A stretch of 64,000 bases of DNA, taken from the NCBI RefSeq assembly GCF_000832985.1, contig NZ_CP009920.1, positions 868,001 through 932,000 of the forward strand, written 5' to 3'. The notes beneath the pieces were generated by a model. The model made no database searches. It saw nothing but the letters and a program-made list of their open reading frames with translations, and was not told the DNA's origin. A program made the position numbers and the translations under genes. This DNA is from Priestia megaterium NBRC 15308 = ATCC 14581 (GTDB taxonomy: Bacteria; Bacillota; Bacilli; Bacillales; Bacillaceae_H). Positions 25,025-34,606 of the stretch are shown in pieces. Positions within the stretch are counted from its first letter, which is position 1; the number at the start of each line of letters is the position of its first letter.

Positions 25025-25450
25025 ATGCTAGAGGGCTGGTTTTTATGGGTTATTTTATTTTGGGTGGTCTTTTTAATGAGCATGTTTGCTATCGGCGGAT
25101 TTTTTATGTTCAGGAAATTTTTAAAGCGCTTACCAAAAGAAGACGGCATGTCTGAGCTTGATTGGCAAGATCACTATCTTTCCAAAACCGTCCACCTTTG
25201 GTCAGCGGATCAAAAGCAGCTATTAAACGTTCTTGTTGAACCAGTACCTGAACTATTTCGCGATGTAGCCAAACAAAAAATCGCGGGAAAAATTGGGGAA
25301 CTCGCAATTGAGGAACAAGCAGCCTCTATAACGGAAGACTTAATCGTACGTGGATACATTTTAGCTACGCCTAAACGTGATCATAAATTTTTATTAAAAA
25401 CATTAAAAAAGCAAAAAATAGATGCCGTCCCTTATCAGCATTTATTTTAA
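25025..25450 (+). CDS. YneK-like single-TM protein (DUF2621 type)
   Basis: 141 residues from the ATG after AAAGGAGTGAAAAAT. One N-terminal membrane segment (GWFLWVILFWVVFLMSMFAIGGFFMF) is followed by a cytosolic domain with GMSELDWQDHYLSKTVHLW and a PVPELFRDVAKQKIAGKIGELA helix. B. subtilis has yneK in the ccdA-ccdC neighbourhood, and this protein fits that family in size and start. The function is unknown. It is convergent with ccdC across a perfect palindrome. Confidence 0.75.
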   Translation: MLEGWFLWVILFWVVFLMSMFAIGGFFMFRKFLKRLPKEDGMSELDWQDHYLSKTVHLWSADQKQLLNVLVEPVPELFRDVAKQKIAGKIGELAIEEQAASITEDLIVRGYILATPKRDHKFLLKTLKKQKIDAVPYQHLF

Positions 25451-25490
25451 ACTAAAAAAGGTGGCTGCGCAGCCACCTTTTTTAGTTTAA
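25447..25490. terminator. Bidirectional terminator, 44-bp perfect palindrome
   Basis: The 44 bases are fully self-complementary around TGCGCA at 25466-25471. They include the stop codons of both convergent genes, with six As and six Ts flanking the GC core on either side. Confidence 0.9.
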
Positions 25491-25973
25491 TATCGTTGTA
25501 TTCCCAAGACGATCATTATGCAGCTTTCGTTCGAGCTTTTTGTACGATGTGTACATAGCAATGCGCCACGGTACAATCATACCAAATGCTAAAATCCAGA
25601 ACATACCGCCAAGCTGGCCAACATCAATTGAAGAACTTAAATATATTTTCATTGCAATTCGAATAATAAGCAAACCAATAATAATGAATGCAAAAGCTTT
25701 TGAACGCTTCAAGTAAATATGATCGTCACGAATTTCAAATTTAGACGTTTTAATTAACAGGATTGAGAAAATCATGCCTGCTATTAACGCCTCAAGCAGT
25801 TCTGCACCCGTTACTCGAAACATTGGAAAGATAAACATTAATGCTCCCGTACTCATAAAAAAAGGCGGAAGTATAATTTTTTTTGCATTCGTTGGTTTAT
25901 CAGCAGCTTTCATTCGAATAACTAATATGAAAGAAGCCATAAAAATTGCGACAAGTGTTGAAGCAATAACCAA
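25482..25973 (-). CDS. ccdC: CcdC-family membrane protein
   Basis: A 163-residue protein with about four membrane segments: residues 2-22, 35-70 as two, and 92-112 plus 122-140. It contains KPTNAKKIILPPFFMSTGALMF, typical of the CcdC (YneJ) family. In B. subtilis ccdC lies downstream of ccdA; its role in cytochrome c maturation is not demonstrated. Here the order is ccdA, an UPF0316-type gene, ccdC, and I see no ccdB (yneI) between them. Confidence 0.82.
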   Translation of the reverse strand: MVIASTLVAIFMASFILVIRMKAADKPTNAKKIILPPFFMSTGALMFIFPMFRVTGAELLEALIAGMIFSILLIKTSKFEIRDDHIYLKRSKAFAFIIIGLLIIRIAMKIYLSSSIDVGQLGGMFWILAFGMIVPWRIAMYTSYKKLERKLHNDRLGNTTILN

Positions 25974-26077
25974 TGAAATCCTTCCTTTACTATAGTTTAG
26001 TGTTTGCTTATATTATAATCCAAAAAACATCAGAAGTAAAAGTGCAACAAAAAAACAAAAGAGTGTCTCTTCTGTTT

Positions 26078-26644
26078 TTATTTAGTAGAGGTAAGATCCG
26101 CTTTTGCTTTTTGCTTTTGTTTTTGCTTTTTCATTGATTTTAGTAAGAACCCGCCTTTAAATTTACGCGGCTCGTACGAAATAATGAAAGCACGAGGCTC
26201 ATATTCTTCAATGAATGCTAATAGCTCTTCTTCTCTACTTCTTTTTGTTAAAATGTCCAATCTATAGCGTGCACTGTCTCTTCCTTCTCCTTGGTAAACA
26301 GTAACACCAAAACCTTCCTGTCGAAGGCGGTTAATTAACTCTTCATTTTTGGTCATAAGGTTAACTAAGAATGTTGTATATCCGATAGCAAGTCTAGATT
26401 CGATATAACTTCCAAGAATAATTCCCACTCCAAACCCAACTGCATATACAACCATAGCAAGCGTGCTTTGATCTCCTGAAAATACAAGAGATAAGCCGAA
26501 TACATAAATTAACGCTTCAACAAATCCAAAAACCGAGGCATACATACTCATACCTTTGACTAAAAAAATTGTGCGCAGCGTCAAGATCGGTACATAGATC
26601 AGTTGCAAAAGCAAGATTAACAAAATATCTTTCAATTTATACAC
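26078..26644 (-). CDS. UPF0316/DUF2179-type membrane protein
   Basis: A 188-residue protein. Three N-terminal membrane segments (about 5-25, 35-55, 60-80) are followed by a cytosolic domain with EELINRLRQEGFGVTVYQGEGRDSARYRLDILTKR and PRAFIISYEPRKFKGGF. This is the DUF2179-like fold that also ends many YitT-type proteins. The C-terminal tail is strongly basic (KKQKQKQKAKA). The function is unknown; members have been discussed as nucleotide-binding. It sits between ccdA and ccdC on the same strand with about 200 bases to ccdA. Confidence 0.8.
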   Translation of the reverse strand: MYKLKDILLILLLQLIYVPILTLRTIFLVKGMSMYASVFGFVEALIYVFGLSLVFSGDQSTLAMVVYAVGFGVGIILGSYIESRLAIGYTTFLVNLMTKNEELINRLRQEGFGVTVYQGEGRDSARYRLDILTKRSREEELLAFIEEYEPRAFIISYEPRKFKGGFLLKSMKKQKQKQKAKADLTSTK

Positions 26645-26800
26645 CTCTTTTTAACAATTAAAAATATGACGATTTCATTGTATCACTCCGTATTTATAGA
26701 AGATATAGTAAAAAAATTTTTTTCTATATATTTTTTACATCATATTCTTGTATATTTCCTAAGAGCAAAAGTAACTATTTTATCTTTTGAAAAATAAAAA

Positions 26801-26823
26801 GAATCTGCCAATTATCAGATTCT
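26801..26823 (-). terminator. ccdA terminator
   Basis: Seven-base arms GAATCTG/CAGATTC around an 8-base loop, with runs of A and T outside; 22 bases after the ccdA stop. Confidence 0.8.
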
Positions 26824-26844
26824 TTTTTTTATCATCTTCCCTTT

Positions 26845-27552
26845 TTAAAAGCCCGTAAACCCTCCAAATACGCTCGTTGTATAAATAATAATTTTTGTCA
26901 TCCAGTCAAAATACAAAATAAATCCCATACCGATCATTGCATATCCGCCAACTTTCATCATAGAATTCATATGTTTTTTTAACCAGTTCATTTTCCCGAT
27001 AAAAAACGTCATAATAAAAAATGGAATAGAAAACCCAAGTGAATAAGCTATCATATACAAAAGACCGGAGCCTGGGTTTGTCGCTGCAAGGGCCATAACT
27101 GATACTAAAATAGGGCCCGTACACGGAGTCCAGCCGGCAGCAAAAGCCATACCAATAAAAGAAGAACCTAAGAGTCCAGCCGGCTTATTTGCGAATTTAA
27201 GCTTGTGTTCCTGCATAAGAATTCGAGGCTTAAAAATTCCTAGTACAACTAGACCAAAGAAAATAATAAGAATAGCGCCAATCTGCCGAATTAAATCCTT
27301 ATAGTTAAAAAACCACTGACCAATAAAAGAAGTAGCAAAGCCAATCATAATGAAAATAACAGAAAACCCCAATAGAAAAAATGCTGTGTGAATAAAAGCT
27401 TTGCGCTGATGTGACTTAGCGCCTTCCTTTAGCTCGCTAACTGACACTCCCGTTATGTACGATAAAAAAGCTGGGTACAAAGGCAAACAGCAGGGTGAAA
27501 TAAACGATAAAAACCCCGCGCCAAATGCCAAAAACAAATTTAAATCTCCCAC
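26845..27552 (-). CDS. ccdA: Cytochrome c biogenesis protein CcdA
   Basis: 235 residues with six membrane segments. CcdA/DsbD-type proteins carry electrons across the membrane from thioredoxin to reduce cytochrome c and sporulation thiol-disulfide partners. The paired-cysteine region FISPCCLPLYPAFLSYITG lies near the N terminus and the second cysteine in AAGWTPCTGPILVS in the middle. I chose the GTG at 27552 because it gives the family's 235-residue length and starts GDLNLFLAFGAG; a GTG three codons upstream is the alternative. It is divergent from the Spo0E-like gene. Confidence 0.93.
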   Translation of the reverse strand: MGDLNLFLAFGAGFLSFISPCCLPLYPAFLSYITGVSVSELKEGAKSHQRKAFIHTAFFLLGFSVIFIMIGFATSFIGQWFFNYKDLIRQIGAILIIFFGLVVLGIFKPRILMQEHKLKFANKPAGLLGSSFIGMAFAAGWTPCTGPILVSVMALAATNPGSGLLYMIAYSLGFSIPFFIMTFFIGKMNWLKKHMNSMMKVGGYAMIGMGFILYFDWMTKIIIYTTSVFGGFTGF

Positions 27553-27691
27553 ATTTCCCACTTCCCTTTTTTGTTCTTTTTGTTCTTTTTCGTTACCATT
27601 TTGTAACCAAATTGTCTTATCTCACTTCTTTCAAATAGTACCATTATCTTGTATAATTAGGTAAACGACTTGTTAGAAGGGATACATAGCA

Positions 27692-27868
27692 TTGGCCAAA
27701 AAAGATATTCTATTAGCGATTGAAAAGAAACGAGAAGAACTCATCCGCATAGTCCGAGTAAGTGGATTAAACTCTCCACCTGCTATTAAACATAGTCAAG
27801 AATTAGATCATTTATTAAACGTTTACAATGAATTCCCTGCTCAAACAACAGAAACAACCTCTTCATGA
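27692..27868 (+). CDS. Spo0E-like aspartyl-phosphate phosphatase
   Basis: A TTG start after AGAAGGGATACATAGCA opens a 58-residue frame. The protein has a helix EKKREELIRIVRVSGLNSP and then the family signature SQELDHLLNVYNEF. Spo0E-family phosphatases remove phosphate from Spo0A~P (or related regulators) and restrain sporulation. Small size and the SQ(E/D)LDxLLNxY motif make the family assignment firm; the target is inferred. The rare start codon would lower translation. A terminator overlaps its last codons. Confidence 0.85.
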   Translation: MAKKDILLAIEKKREELIRIVRVSGLNSPPAIKHSQELDHLLNVYNEFPAQTTETTSS

Positions 27869-27885
27869 AGGTTGTTTCTTTTTTT
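27851..27885 (+). terminator. Terminator of the Spo0E-like gene
   Basis: Arms GAAACAACC and GGTTGTTTC around a 10-base loop, followed by seven Ts. The left arm is coding sequence. Confidence 0.85.
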
Positions 27886-27890
27886 TACCT

Positions 27891-29696
27891 TCACTCTATC
27901 AATTCTGTATAAATCTCTTTTACTCCTGTTTCTTTGCTGAAATTCTCTTCTTTTTCACTGTGCTGAAGCTGATACATATTATAGTACAAACCGCCTTTGT
28001 TTAGCAGTTCAGTATGTGTGCCTTTTTCGACGATTTTTCCTTTATGCAGTACTAAAATACAGTCGGCGTGTTGAATAGTGGATAAACGATGGGCAATCGC
28101 AATTGTTGTACGGCCTTTTCCCATATCTCTTAACACTTCTTGAATCGCTTCTTCTGTTTGTGTATCAATGTGTGCTGTTGCTTCATCAAGAATAAGGATT
28201 TTAGGATTCCGGATGACCGTTCTTGCAAATGCTAAGAGCTGACGCTGGCCGCTTGATAAAGTGGAACCTCTTTCGACTAGCACTTCATTATACTTATTTG
28301 GAAGGGCTTCGATAAATGCATGAGCTTGCACAAATTCCGCCGCTGCTTTTACTTGTTCATCAGAAAAATGGTCTTCGTGCAGCGTAATATTTCGTTTCAC
28401 GGTATCTGCAAATAAAAAGGCATCTTGAAGCACTAGCCCTACCTCATCTCGAAGCTGTTTATTTGAAAAAGACGATAGCGGTTTATTATCGATCAAAATG
28501 TCTCCTTTTTGCTGCTCATAAAAACGCATTAATAAATTAATGATGGAGCTTTTCCCGCTTCCCGTATGGCCTACTAAAGCCACTGTTTCTCCTTCGTTTA
28601 CCGTAAACGATATATCAGAAAGTACATCTCGAACACCATCATAGGAAAACGTTACGTTTCTGAATTCTACCGTTCCTTTTTGTACCCCCTGCTTTTGTTC
28701 TCCTGTCATGACTGGATTTTTTTCTTTTTCATCCATCAAGTCAAATACCCGAGAGGCTGATACCATCGCTTGCTGATACATAGAGAGACGCTGCATCATT
28801 TCATTAACAGGCTCAAAAAAACGATCCAAGTAGTTGATAAACGCGTAAAGAACACCAATTTTAACAGGACTGTCAGCTACGGAAATACCAAAATAACTGA
28901 GCACAAGAATAACGGCCAAAATGTAAAGAATTTCGACTGCCGGCCTTAGCAGCAAACCATCTAACTTAATATTGCGCATCCCCGCTTTGTAATGTTCATC
29001 ATTGATTTCTTCAAATTCCGAGCGCAGCCGCTTTTCTTGACGAAATAGCTGAATAATAGACATGCCTTGCAAAGACTCATGAAGCTTGGCATTTAACTGG
29101 CTTAGTTTCTCTCGAAGCTGTCCGTAGTAAATAGCGCTGTAATGCTGATAAAGCTTCATAAGTCCCCAAATGAACGGGAGAAGAACTAAACAATAAAAAG
29201 CCAGCTTCATATCTAGCATAAACATGGCTATAAAAATACCGACCAAAAATACCCCATTTTGAATAAAAACCGCGATGACTTCTACAAACATTTCTTTCAT
29301 GGCTTCCGTGTCATTTGTAATTCGAGATACCAGGCTTCCCGTGGGCGTGTTGTCAAAAAAGCGAAGAGCCAAGCGATGAACATGAGAAAAAACGTCAATT
29401 CGAATCTGCTGAATAATTTGAAGCGCAATTTTTTGGAACTGCAGAAGCTGAAAGTATTGAACGACAATTTTTAAAAGCTGTAAAAGCAAATAACTGCTAG
29501 CCAGCCACACAAGAGGCTGAAGAGGCAAATACTTAGGAGTTAAATAATCGTCAATGAAAATTTTAATCAAAATGGGCCCTAATAAATCCGCAGCCGTAGC
29601 AATTAATAATAGTGTGAACGCTAAAAAAAATGATTTTTTATGCGGAATTGTATAGCGAAACAGACGTTTATGTACCGAAGAATGCTCAATTTTCAT
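27891..29696 (-). CDS. ABC exporter half-transporter (YheH-type)
   Basis: 601 residues: six membrane segments (about 20-330) fused to an ATP-binding domain with GHTGSGKSS, signature LSSGQRQ, ILILDEATAHIDTQT and the switch histidine in AIAHRLSTI. The catalytic glutamate is present (LDEAT), while the signature departs from LSGGQ. It overlaps the preceding ABC gene by 11 bases, so the two form a heterodimeric multidrug-type exporter like B. subtilis YheI/YheH, in which one ATP site is degenerate. The substrate is unknown. Confidence 0.87.
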   Translation of the reverse strand: MKIEHSSVHKRLFRYTIPHKKSFFLAFTLLLIATAADLLGPILIKIFIDDYLTPKYLPLQPLVWLASSYLLLQLLKIVVQYFQLLQFQKIALQIIQQIRIDVFSHVHRLALRFFDNTPTGSLVSRITNDTEAMKEMFVEVIAVFIQNGVFLVGIFIAMFMLDMKLAFYCLVLLPFIWGLMKLYQHYSAIYYGQLREKLSQLNAKLHESLQGMSIIQLFRQEKRLRSEFEEINDEHYKAGMRNIKLDGLLLRPAVEILYILAVILVLSYFGISVADSPVKIGVLYAFINYLDRFFEPVNEMMQRLSMYQQAMVSASRVFDLMDEKEKNPVMTGEQKQGVQKGTVEFRNVTFSYDGVRDVLSDISFTVNEGETVALVGHTGSGKSSIINLLMRFYEQQKGDILIDNKPLSSFSNKQLRDEVGLVLQDAFLFADTVKRNITLHEDHFSDEQVKAAAEFVQAHAFIEALPNKYNEVLVERGSTLSSGQRQLLAFARTVIRNPKILILDEATAHIDTQTEEAIQEVLRDMGKGRTTIAIAHRLSTIQHADCILVLHKGKIVEKGTHTELLNKGGLYYNMYQLQHSEKEENFSKETGVKEIYTELIE

Positions 29697-31449
29697 TTTT
29701 CGTCTCTCCTTCTTCTACCGCACGTTCAAGCTGCTGTCTATCGTACATATCCTGGTACCAGCCGCTCACGCTAAGCAGTTCCTCATGAGTTCCTCGCTGA
29801 ATAATTTTCCCTTTATCAAATACAAGAATCAGGTCTGCATGAGTAACCGAGCTCAGCCGATGCGCTGTAATAATCGTTGTTCGATTTTGACGTTTCTGCT
29901 TCAGCGCTTGTAAAATACCCGCTTCCGTTTTTCCATCTACCGCTGATAGCGAGTCGTCTAAAATTAAAAGCTCAGGATCTAATAGAAGAGCTCTTGCAAT
30001 CGAGATACGCTGTTTTTGTCCACCTGATAATGAAACGCCTTTTTCGCCTACTATTGTTTGATAGCCATCTGTAAAATCGAGAATGTCTCTATGTACATTG
30101 GCAACCTTAGCCGCTTCTTTAATCTCTTGATTGCTTGCTTCTCTTTTTCCAAAAGCGATATTATCAGCAACTGTTGTTGAAAACAAAAAGTGATCTTGAG
30201 GAACATATCCAATGCTTTTGTACAATGAATCAAAAGCATAGTCTTTAATGTCTTTTCCTCCCCATAAAACAGCTCCGTCTCTTACATCAAATTCACGAAG
30301 CAGCAGCTTTAAAATCGTGGTTTTCCCAGCACCCGTCTTTCCGACAATCCCTAACGTTTGACCGCGAGAAAGTGTAAAATAAATTTCGTTTAACGTATAT
30401 GCGTCTTCTTTACCATACGAAAACCTATGAATAACAGCTTCAATATTTCCTGTTGGCATTTCAACGCTAGGATGCGCTGCTTCTTCAATCGAATTTTCTT
30501 CTTTTAATAAAGAAAATACCCTATCATATGATGCTCTTCCACGTTCTACAATGTTAAATAGCCAGCCAAACGCGAGCATCGGCCAAATAAGAAGGCCCAA
30601 ATAAGTTGTAAAGGTAACAAGCTGACCCAGTGTTAACTCTTCACTAATAACCATCTTGCTGCCAAAAATAAGAGCAAGTAAAAAAGAAAGTGCTACAATA
30701 ATCGAAATGGTCGGATCAAACAATGCATCTACTCGGGCTACTTTCATGTTCTTTTGCACAACATCTGCAGACTTAATGCGAAATTCTTCGACATCAGCTG
30801 CTTCTTCCCCAAACGTCTTAATGACTTTAATTCCGCTAATGCTTTCTTGAACCTTATCATTTAAAGTAGAAAATGCTGCTTGTGCGTGATGAAACCGCGC
30901 ATGAAGCAATGTACCATAGTAACTTGTTAAAACGGCCATAAGCGGCATAGGAATAAGGCAAATAAGCGTTAATTTCCAGCTGATTGTGAGGGCCATTGTG
31001 CATAGAACAAGCCCTCCTGTGACAATGGAATCCACGAGTGTCAAAACGCCCGAACCTGCAGTTTGTTGAATAGCTTGAATATCGTTTGTTGCATGAGCCA
31101 TCAGATCCCCAATTCGCCGCCGTTGATAAAAGGCCTGATTCATCTTGGTAAAATGAGTGTAGAGGGTATTTCTCAGCTGCTTGGCTAGTTTAACAGATGA
31201 ACCAAATATCATAATACGCCATATGTATCTTGTGAAATAGGCCACAACAGCAGCTCCTAGCAAAATGCCAACCATCTGCATTAAGCGCTTTCCATTCAGC
31301 GTCCCTTCTTTAATGCCATCTACCGTTAAACCAATAATTTTAGGCGGGAGAAGTTCTAATGCTGCCACAATAATGAGCAGCGCTATCCCCGTTATATAAG
31401 ACTTTTTTTCCTGTTTGAAAAACCACCATAACTCTCGAAAAATTTTCAT
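29686..31449 (-). CDS. ABC exporter half-transporter (YheI-type)
   Basis: 587 residues with a transmembrane domain and a nucleotide-binding domain: GKTGAGKTT, canonical signature LSGGQKQRIS, and Walker B LLILDDSLSAVD. Here aspartate replaces the catalytic glutamate, the hallmark of the degenerate half of heterodimeric exporters. It is the first gene of the pair. Its canonical signature completes the active ATP site of the partner, and vice versa. Likely role: export of drugs or other amphipathic compounds; B. subtilis YheI/YheH is also tied to sporulation signalling. Confidence 0.87.
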   Translation of the reverse strand: MKIFRELWWFFKQEKKSYITGIALLIIVAALELLPPKIIGLTVDGIKEGTLNGKRLMQMVGILLGAAVVAYFTRYIWRIMIFGSSVKLAKQLRNTLYTHFTKMNQAFYQRRRIGDLMAHATNDIQAIQQTAGSGVLTLVDSIVTGGLVLCTMALTISWKLTLICLIPMPLMAVLTSYYGTLLHARFHHAQAAFSTLNDKVQESISGIKVIKTFGEEAADVEEFRIKSADVVQKNMKVARVDALFDPTISIIVALSFLLALIFGSKMVISEELTLGQLVTFTTYLGLLIWPMLAFGWLFNIVERGRASYDRVFSLLKEENSIEEAAHPSVEMPTGNIEAVIHRFSYGKEDAYTLNEIYFTLSRGQTLGIVGKTGAGKTTILKLLLREFDVRDGAVLWGGKDIKDYAFDSLYKSIGYVPQDHFLFSTTVADNIAFGKREASNQEIKEAAKVANVHRDILDFTDGYQTIVGEKGVSLSGGQKQRISIARALLLDPELLILDDSLSAVDGKTEAGILQALKQKRQNRTTIITAHRLSSVTHADLILVFDKGKIIQRGTHEELLSVSGWYQDMYDRQQLERAVEEGETKNEN

Positions 31450-31495
31450 CGTATCCCCCTAGCCCCACAACTATTTTCTTATCTCTATCATAAAA

Positions 31496-31526
31496 CAAAA
31501 GACACCCTTCTGAATAGAGAGTGTCT
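31496..31526 (-). terminator. yneF terminator
   Basis: On the minus strand, arms AGACAC and GTGTCT with a 15-base loop are followed by TTTTGTTTTA. The stem is modest. Confidence 0.6.
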
Positions 31527-31539
31527 GTCCAATTAACCA

Positions 31540-31752
31540 TTATTTAATTTGGCCGTTCATTGCTTTCATCATTTGGTTAATTTTTTTCTGCGATGGTTTC
31601 ATGCCCATTTGCATCATCATCATTTTTAACATTTGTTCATTAATTGGTGGATTTTTCTTCAGATAGCTCATCATATACTTACGAGCAATGAAAAATCCTA
31701 GCGCTATCCCAACAATTAATGCTAGAACACCAACTAGAATATACATTCCCAT
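31540..31752 (-). CDS. yneF: UPF0154 small membrane protein YneF
   Basis: A 70-residue protein. One N-terminal membrane segment ([25 protein letters not shown]) is followed by [36 protein letters not shown], a pattern specific to the UPF0154/YneF family. The function is unknown. Position next to sirA and tkt matches B. subtilis gene order. Confidence 0.9.
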   Translation of the reverse strand: MGMYILVGVLALIVGIALGFFIARKYMMSYLKKNPPINEQMLKMMMMQMGMKPSQKKINQMMKAMNGQIK

Positions 31753-31842
31753 GGTATTACTTCCTCCTTCGTGTTGTCTAACTTACAGTGTACTAGACCA
31801 TACGCTATTATACAATATTTCCGTTCCAATTTCCTTAAATAA

Positions 31843-32283
31843 TTACACAAATTTTCTTGTTTTCACAGGCCTCAGCCAGCCGTATTCATCCGTTCCATAA
31901 TTCACTGCTAAAAAACAAGGATCTAGCTTGCGTAATACTTCAAAAAAAGCTGTCTCAGCATCAACATTGCCATCTCCTTCAATTGTTATACAGCGATTCG
32001 TTAATTTTATAGATGCTCGACTTTTTTTATGAGGATATTCCAGCACAAACGTCTCTTGATGAGTAAAAAAATGAGGATAATGAGAAAACGCCTGAAGCAA
32101 TTCTCGTTGAATAAATGAAATGGGCAGTTGGCGAGTAATGTAATGAACTTGTTTTTGTAAGTGCGTTTCCTGCAAGTGACGTTTCATTCTATATTCAATC
32201 AGCAGCTGATAAATGAGCTTTTCTCTTCGAAAATAGGATGATGCAACTTCTTCCTCCATTAAATATACTTCATACGTTCTCAC
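31843..32283 (-). CDS. sirA: Sporulation inhibitor of replication SirA
   Basis: 146 residues beginning MRTYEVYLMEEEVASSYFRREKLIYQLL, which matches SirA (YneE). SirA binds domain I of DnaA early in sporulation and blocks new rounds of replication. Its place between tkt and yneF is the conserved Bacillus order. In B. subtilis it is switched on by Spo0A~P; I did not identify a clear 0A box. Confidence rests on the N-terminal pattern plus synteny. Confidence 0.88.
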   Translation of the reverse strand: MRTYEVYLMEEEVASSYFRREKLIYQLLIEYRMKRHLQETHLQKQVHYITRQLPISFIQRELLQAFSHYPHFFTHQETFVLEYPHKKSRASIKLTNRCITIEGDGNVDAETAFFEVLRKLDPCFLAVNYGTDEYGWLRPVKTRKFV

Positions 32284-32389
32284 GATTCATCCTCCCTTTC
32301 GGCTCGTTCTTTTTTGTACCATTATACCGAATGGTGTACGCAATGCTTGTCTATCGATGAAAAAATTCCTTTGTTTTTTTGTCGAAAAA

Positions 32390-32418
32390 AAAGAGCAGAC
32401 CACAGGAGTCCGCTCTTT
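32390..32418 (-). terminator. tkt terminator
   Basis: Imperfect stem AAAGAGCAGAC/GTCCGCTCTTT with single-base bulges, followed on the minus strand by TTTTTT. Confidence 0.75.
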
Positions 32419-32432
32419 CTTATGAAAAAGAA

Positions 32433-34439
32433 TTATGCATTAAGCAAGCTTTTCACTTTTGCTACTACATTTTCAACTGTAAAACCAAATTCTTTCATGA
32501 TTGTTTCACCAGGAGCAGATGCACCGAAGTGATTAATACCAAGAACTTGTCCTTCGTCTCCAACATAGCGTTCCCAGCCAAGTGTAGAAGCCATTTCAAT
32601 ACCTAAACGTTTTTTCACTGATTTAGGGATAACACTTTCTTTGTACTCAGCAGATTGCTCTTCGAAACGGTCCCATGCAGGCATACTTACTACAGATACG
32701 TCAATGCCTTCTGCAGCTAATGCTTTTTGTGCTTCTACTGCTAGGCTTACTTCAGAGCCTGTTGCAAGTATTAATGCATCCGCTTGGTCTTTACCAGCTT
32801 TAGATACAACGTATGCACCTTTAGACACGCCTTCGTATGCATTTTCTTTTGTACCTTCAAGCGTTGGCAAGTTTTGACGAGTCAATACAAGCGCCGTTGG
32901 GCGGTCAGTTGATTCTAATGCTAGGCGCCATGCAGCAGCTGTTTCATTTGCATCTGCAGGACGAACCACTGAAAGACCTGGCATTGCACGAAGTGATGGT
33001 AATTGTTCAATTGGCTCATGTGTTGGGCCGTCTTCTCCAACTGCGATACTGTCATGTGTGAATACATATGTTACAGGAAGCTTCATTAAAGCTGCTAAGC
33101 GAATTGCTGGGCGAAGATAATCAGAGAATACAAAGAATGTTCCTCCGAATACTTTTACACCGCCGTGTAGAGCCATACCGTTTAATGCAGCTCCCATTGC
33201 AAATTCACGTACACCAAACCAGATATTACGTCCGCTGTAATCAGCTGCAGTGAAGTCTTCTGAACCTTTAATCATTGTTTTATTTGAGCCAGCTAAGTCA
33301 GCTGAACCGCCGAAGAATTGAGGTACAGCTTGTGCTACTGCGTTTAATACTTCTCCAGAAGAAGCACGGCTAGCTAGGCTTGAACCCGTTTCGTATGCTG
33401 GAAGCGTTTCTTCCCAGCCTTCCGGTAACTTTCCTTCTACTGCTAGTTCAAATTGACGACCTAGTTCAGGGTATTTTTCTTTATACTGTGCAAATACATC
33501 GTTCCATTCGTTTTCTTTCTTTTGGCCATCTTCAGCAATTGTAGCTTTGAAGTGAGCATACACTTCTTCTGGCACATAGAAATCTTCTTCAAATGTCCAT
33601 GCATAAGCTTCTTTTGTTAATTTTGTTTCATCGGAACCTAATGGAGAACCGTGCACGCCAGAAGTACCCGCGTGGTTTGGAGAACCAAATCCGATTGTTG
33701 TTTTTACTTCAATTAGCGTTGGGCGTGTTAAATCGCCTTTTGCTTCTTCAATTGCGTTTGCAATCGCTGTCAAGTCATTGCCGTCTTCAACGCGGATTAC
33801 TTGCCATCCGTAAGCTTTGAAACGATCTTCTACGTTTTCAGAGAACGAGCGATCTAAATCTCCGTCTAAAGAAATATCGTTTGAATCGTATAAAACAACT
33901 AAACGTCCTAATTTTAAATGTGCTGCTAATGAAGCTGCTTCAGCAGATACACCTTCCATTAAGTCTCCGTCACCACAAATACCATACGTAAAGTGGTCTA
34001 CAATTTCTAAACCTTCTTTGTTGTATGTTTCAGCTAAATGACGTTCTGCCATTGCTTTACCAACAGCCATTGCAATACCTTGTCCTAGTGGGCCAGTTGT
34101 TGCATCAACACCTGCTGTATGACCGAACTCTGGATGACCTGGTGTTTTACTTCCCCATTGACGGAAGTTTTTAAGGTCTTCAATTGATAAGTCATATCCA
34201 GCTAAATGAAGCAAGCTGTATAATAGTGCCGATCCGTGTCCTGCTGATAATACAAAGCGGTCACGGTTGAACCAGTTTGGATTCTTTGGATTGATGTTCA
34301 TAAATTTTGTCCACAATGTATATGCCATTGGAGCAGCTCCCATTGGCATACCTGGGTGACCTGAATTTGCTTTTTCAATCGCATCGATTGATAAAGTACG
34401 AATTGTTGCAATCGAAAGATCTTCAATACGTTGTGTCAT
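32433..34439 (-). CDS. tkt: Transketolase
   Basis: 668 residues from the ATG at 34439 (GAAAGGAATGAAGAGT precedes it); the frame stays open ten codons further. It starts [39 protein letters not shown] and carries the thiamine-diphosphate motif [26 protein letters not shown] with [33 protein letters not shown] follows in the pyrimidine domain. It transfers two-carbon units in the pentose phosphate pathway. It is flanked by ynzC and sirA as in B. subtilis. Confidence 0.97.
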   Translation of the reverse strand: MTQRIEDLSIATIRTLSIDAIEKANSGHPGMPMGAAPMAYTLWTKFMNINPKNPNWFNRDRFVLSAGHGSALLYSLLHLAGYDLSIEDLKNFRQWGSKTPGHPEFGHTAGVDATTGPLGQGIAMAVGKAMAERHLAETYNKEGLEIVDHFTYGICGDGDLMEGVSAEAASLAAHLKLGRLVVLYDSNDISLDGDLDRSFSENVEDRFKAYGWQVIRVEDGNDLTAIANAIEEAKGDLTRPTLIEVKTTIGFGSPNHAGTSGVHGSPLGSDETKLTKEAYAWTFEEDFYVPEEVYAHFKATIAEDGQKKENEWNDVFAQYKEKYPELGRQFELAVEGKLPEGWEETLPAYETGSSLASRASSGEVLNAVAQAVPQFFGGSADLAGSNKTMIKGSEDFTAADYSGRNIWFGVREFAMGAALNGMALHGGVKVFGGTFFVFSDYLRPAIRLAALMKLPVTYVFTHDSIAVGEDGPTHEPIEQLPSLRAMPGLSVVRPADANETAAAWRLALESTDRPTALVLTRQNLPTLEGTKENAYEGVSKGAYVVSKAGKDQADALILATGSEVSLAVEAQKALAAEGIDVSVVSMPAWDRFEEQSAEYKESVIPKSVKKRLGIEMASTLGWERYVGDEGQVLGINHFGASAPGETIMKEFGFTVENVVAKVKSLLNA

Positions 34440-34568
34440 ACTCTTCATTCCTTTCAAAACTATGTACATATGTTATCATACTAATGATTTGCTTATTTGT
34501 ACAATACTTGAACCAAAAAATTTTCCACTTTTACAGTTTTTGTGTGCCTTATTAAAAATATACAAAAA

Positions 34569-34592
34569 ACTAGAGGGAACATTCCCTCTAGT
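34569..34592 (-). terminator. ynzC terminator
   Basis: Nine-base arms ACTAGAGGG/CCCTCTAGT around AACATT, followed on the minus strand by TTTTTTG; 15 bases after the ynzC stop. Confidence 0.85.
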
Positions 34593-34606
34593 TTTACTAG
34601 AACGTC

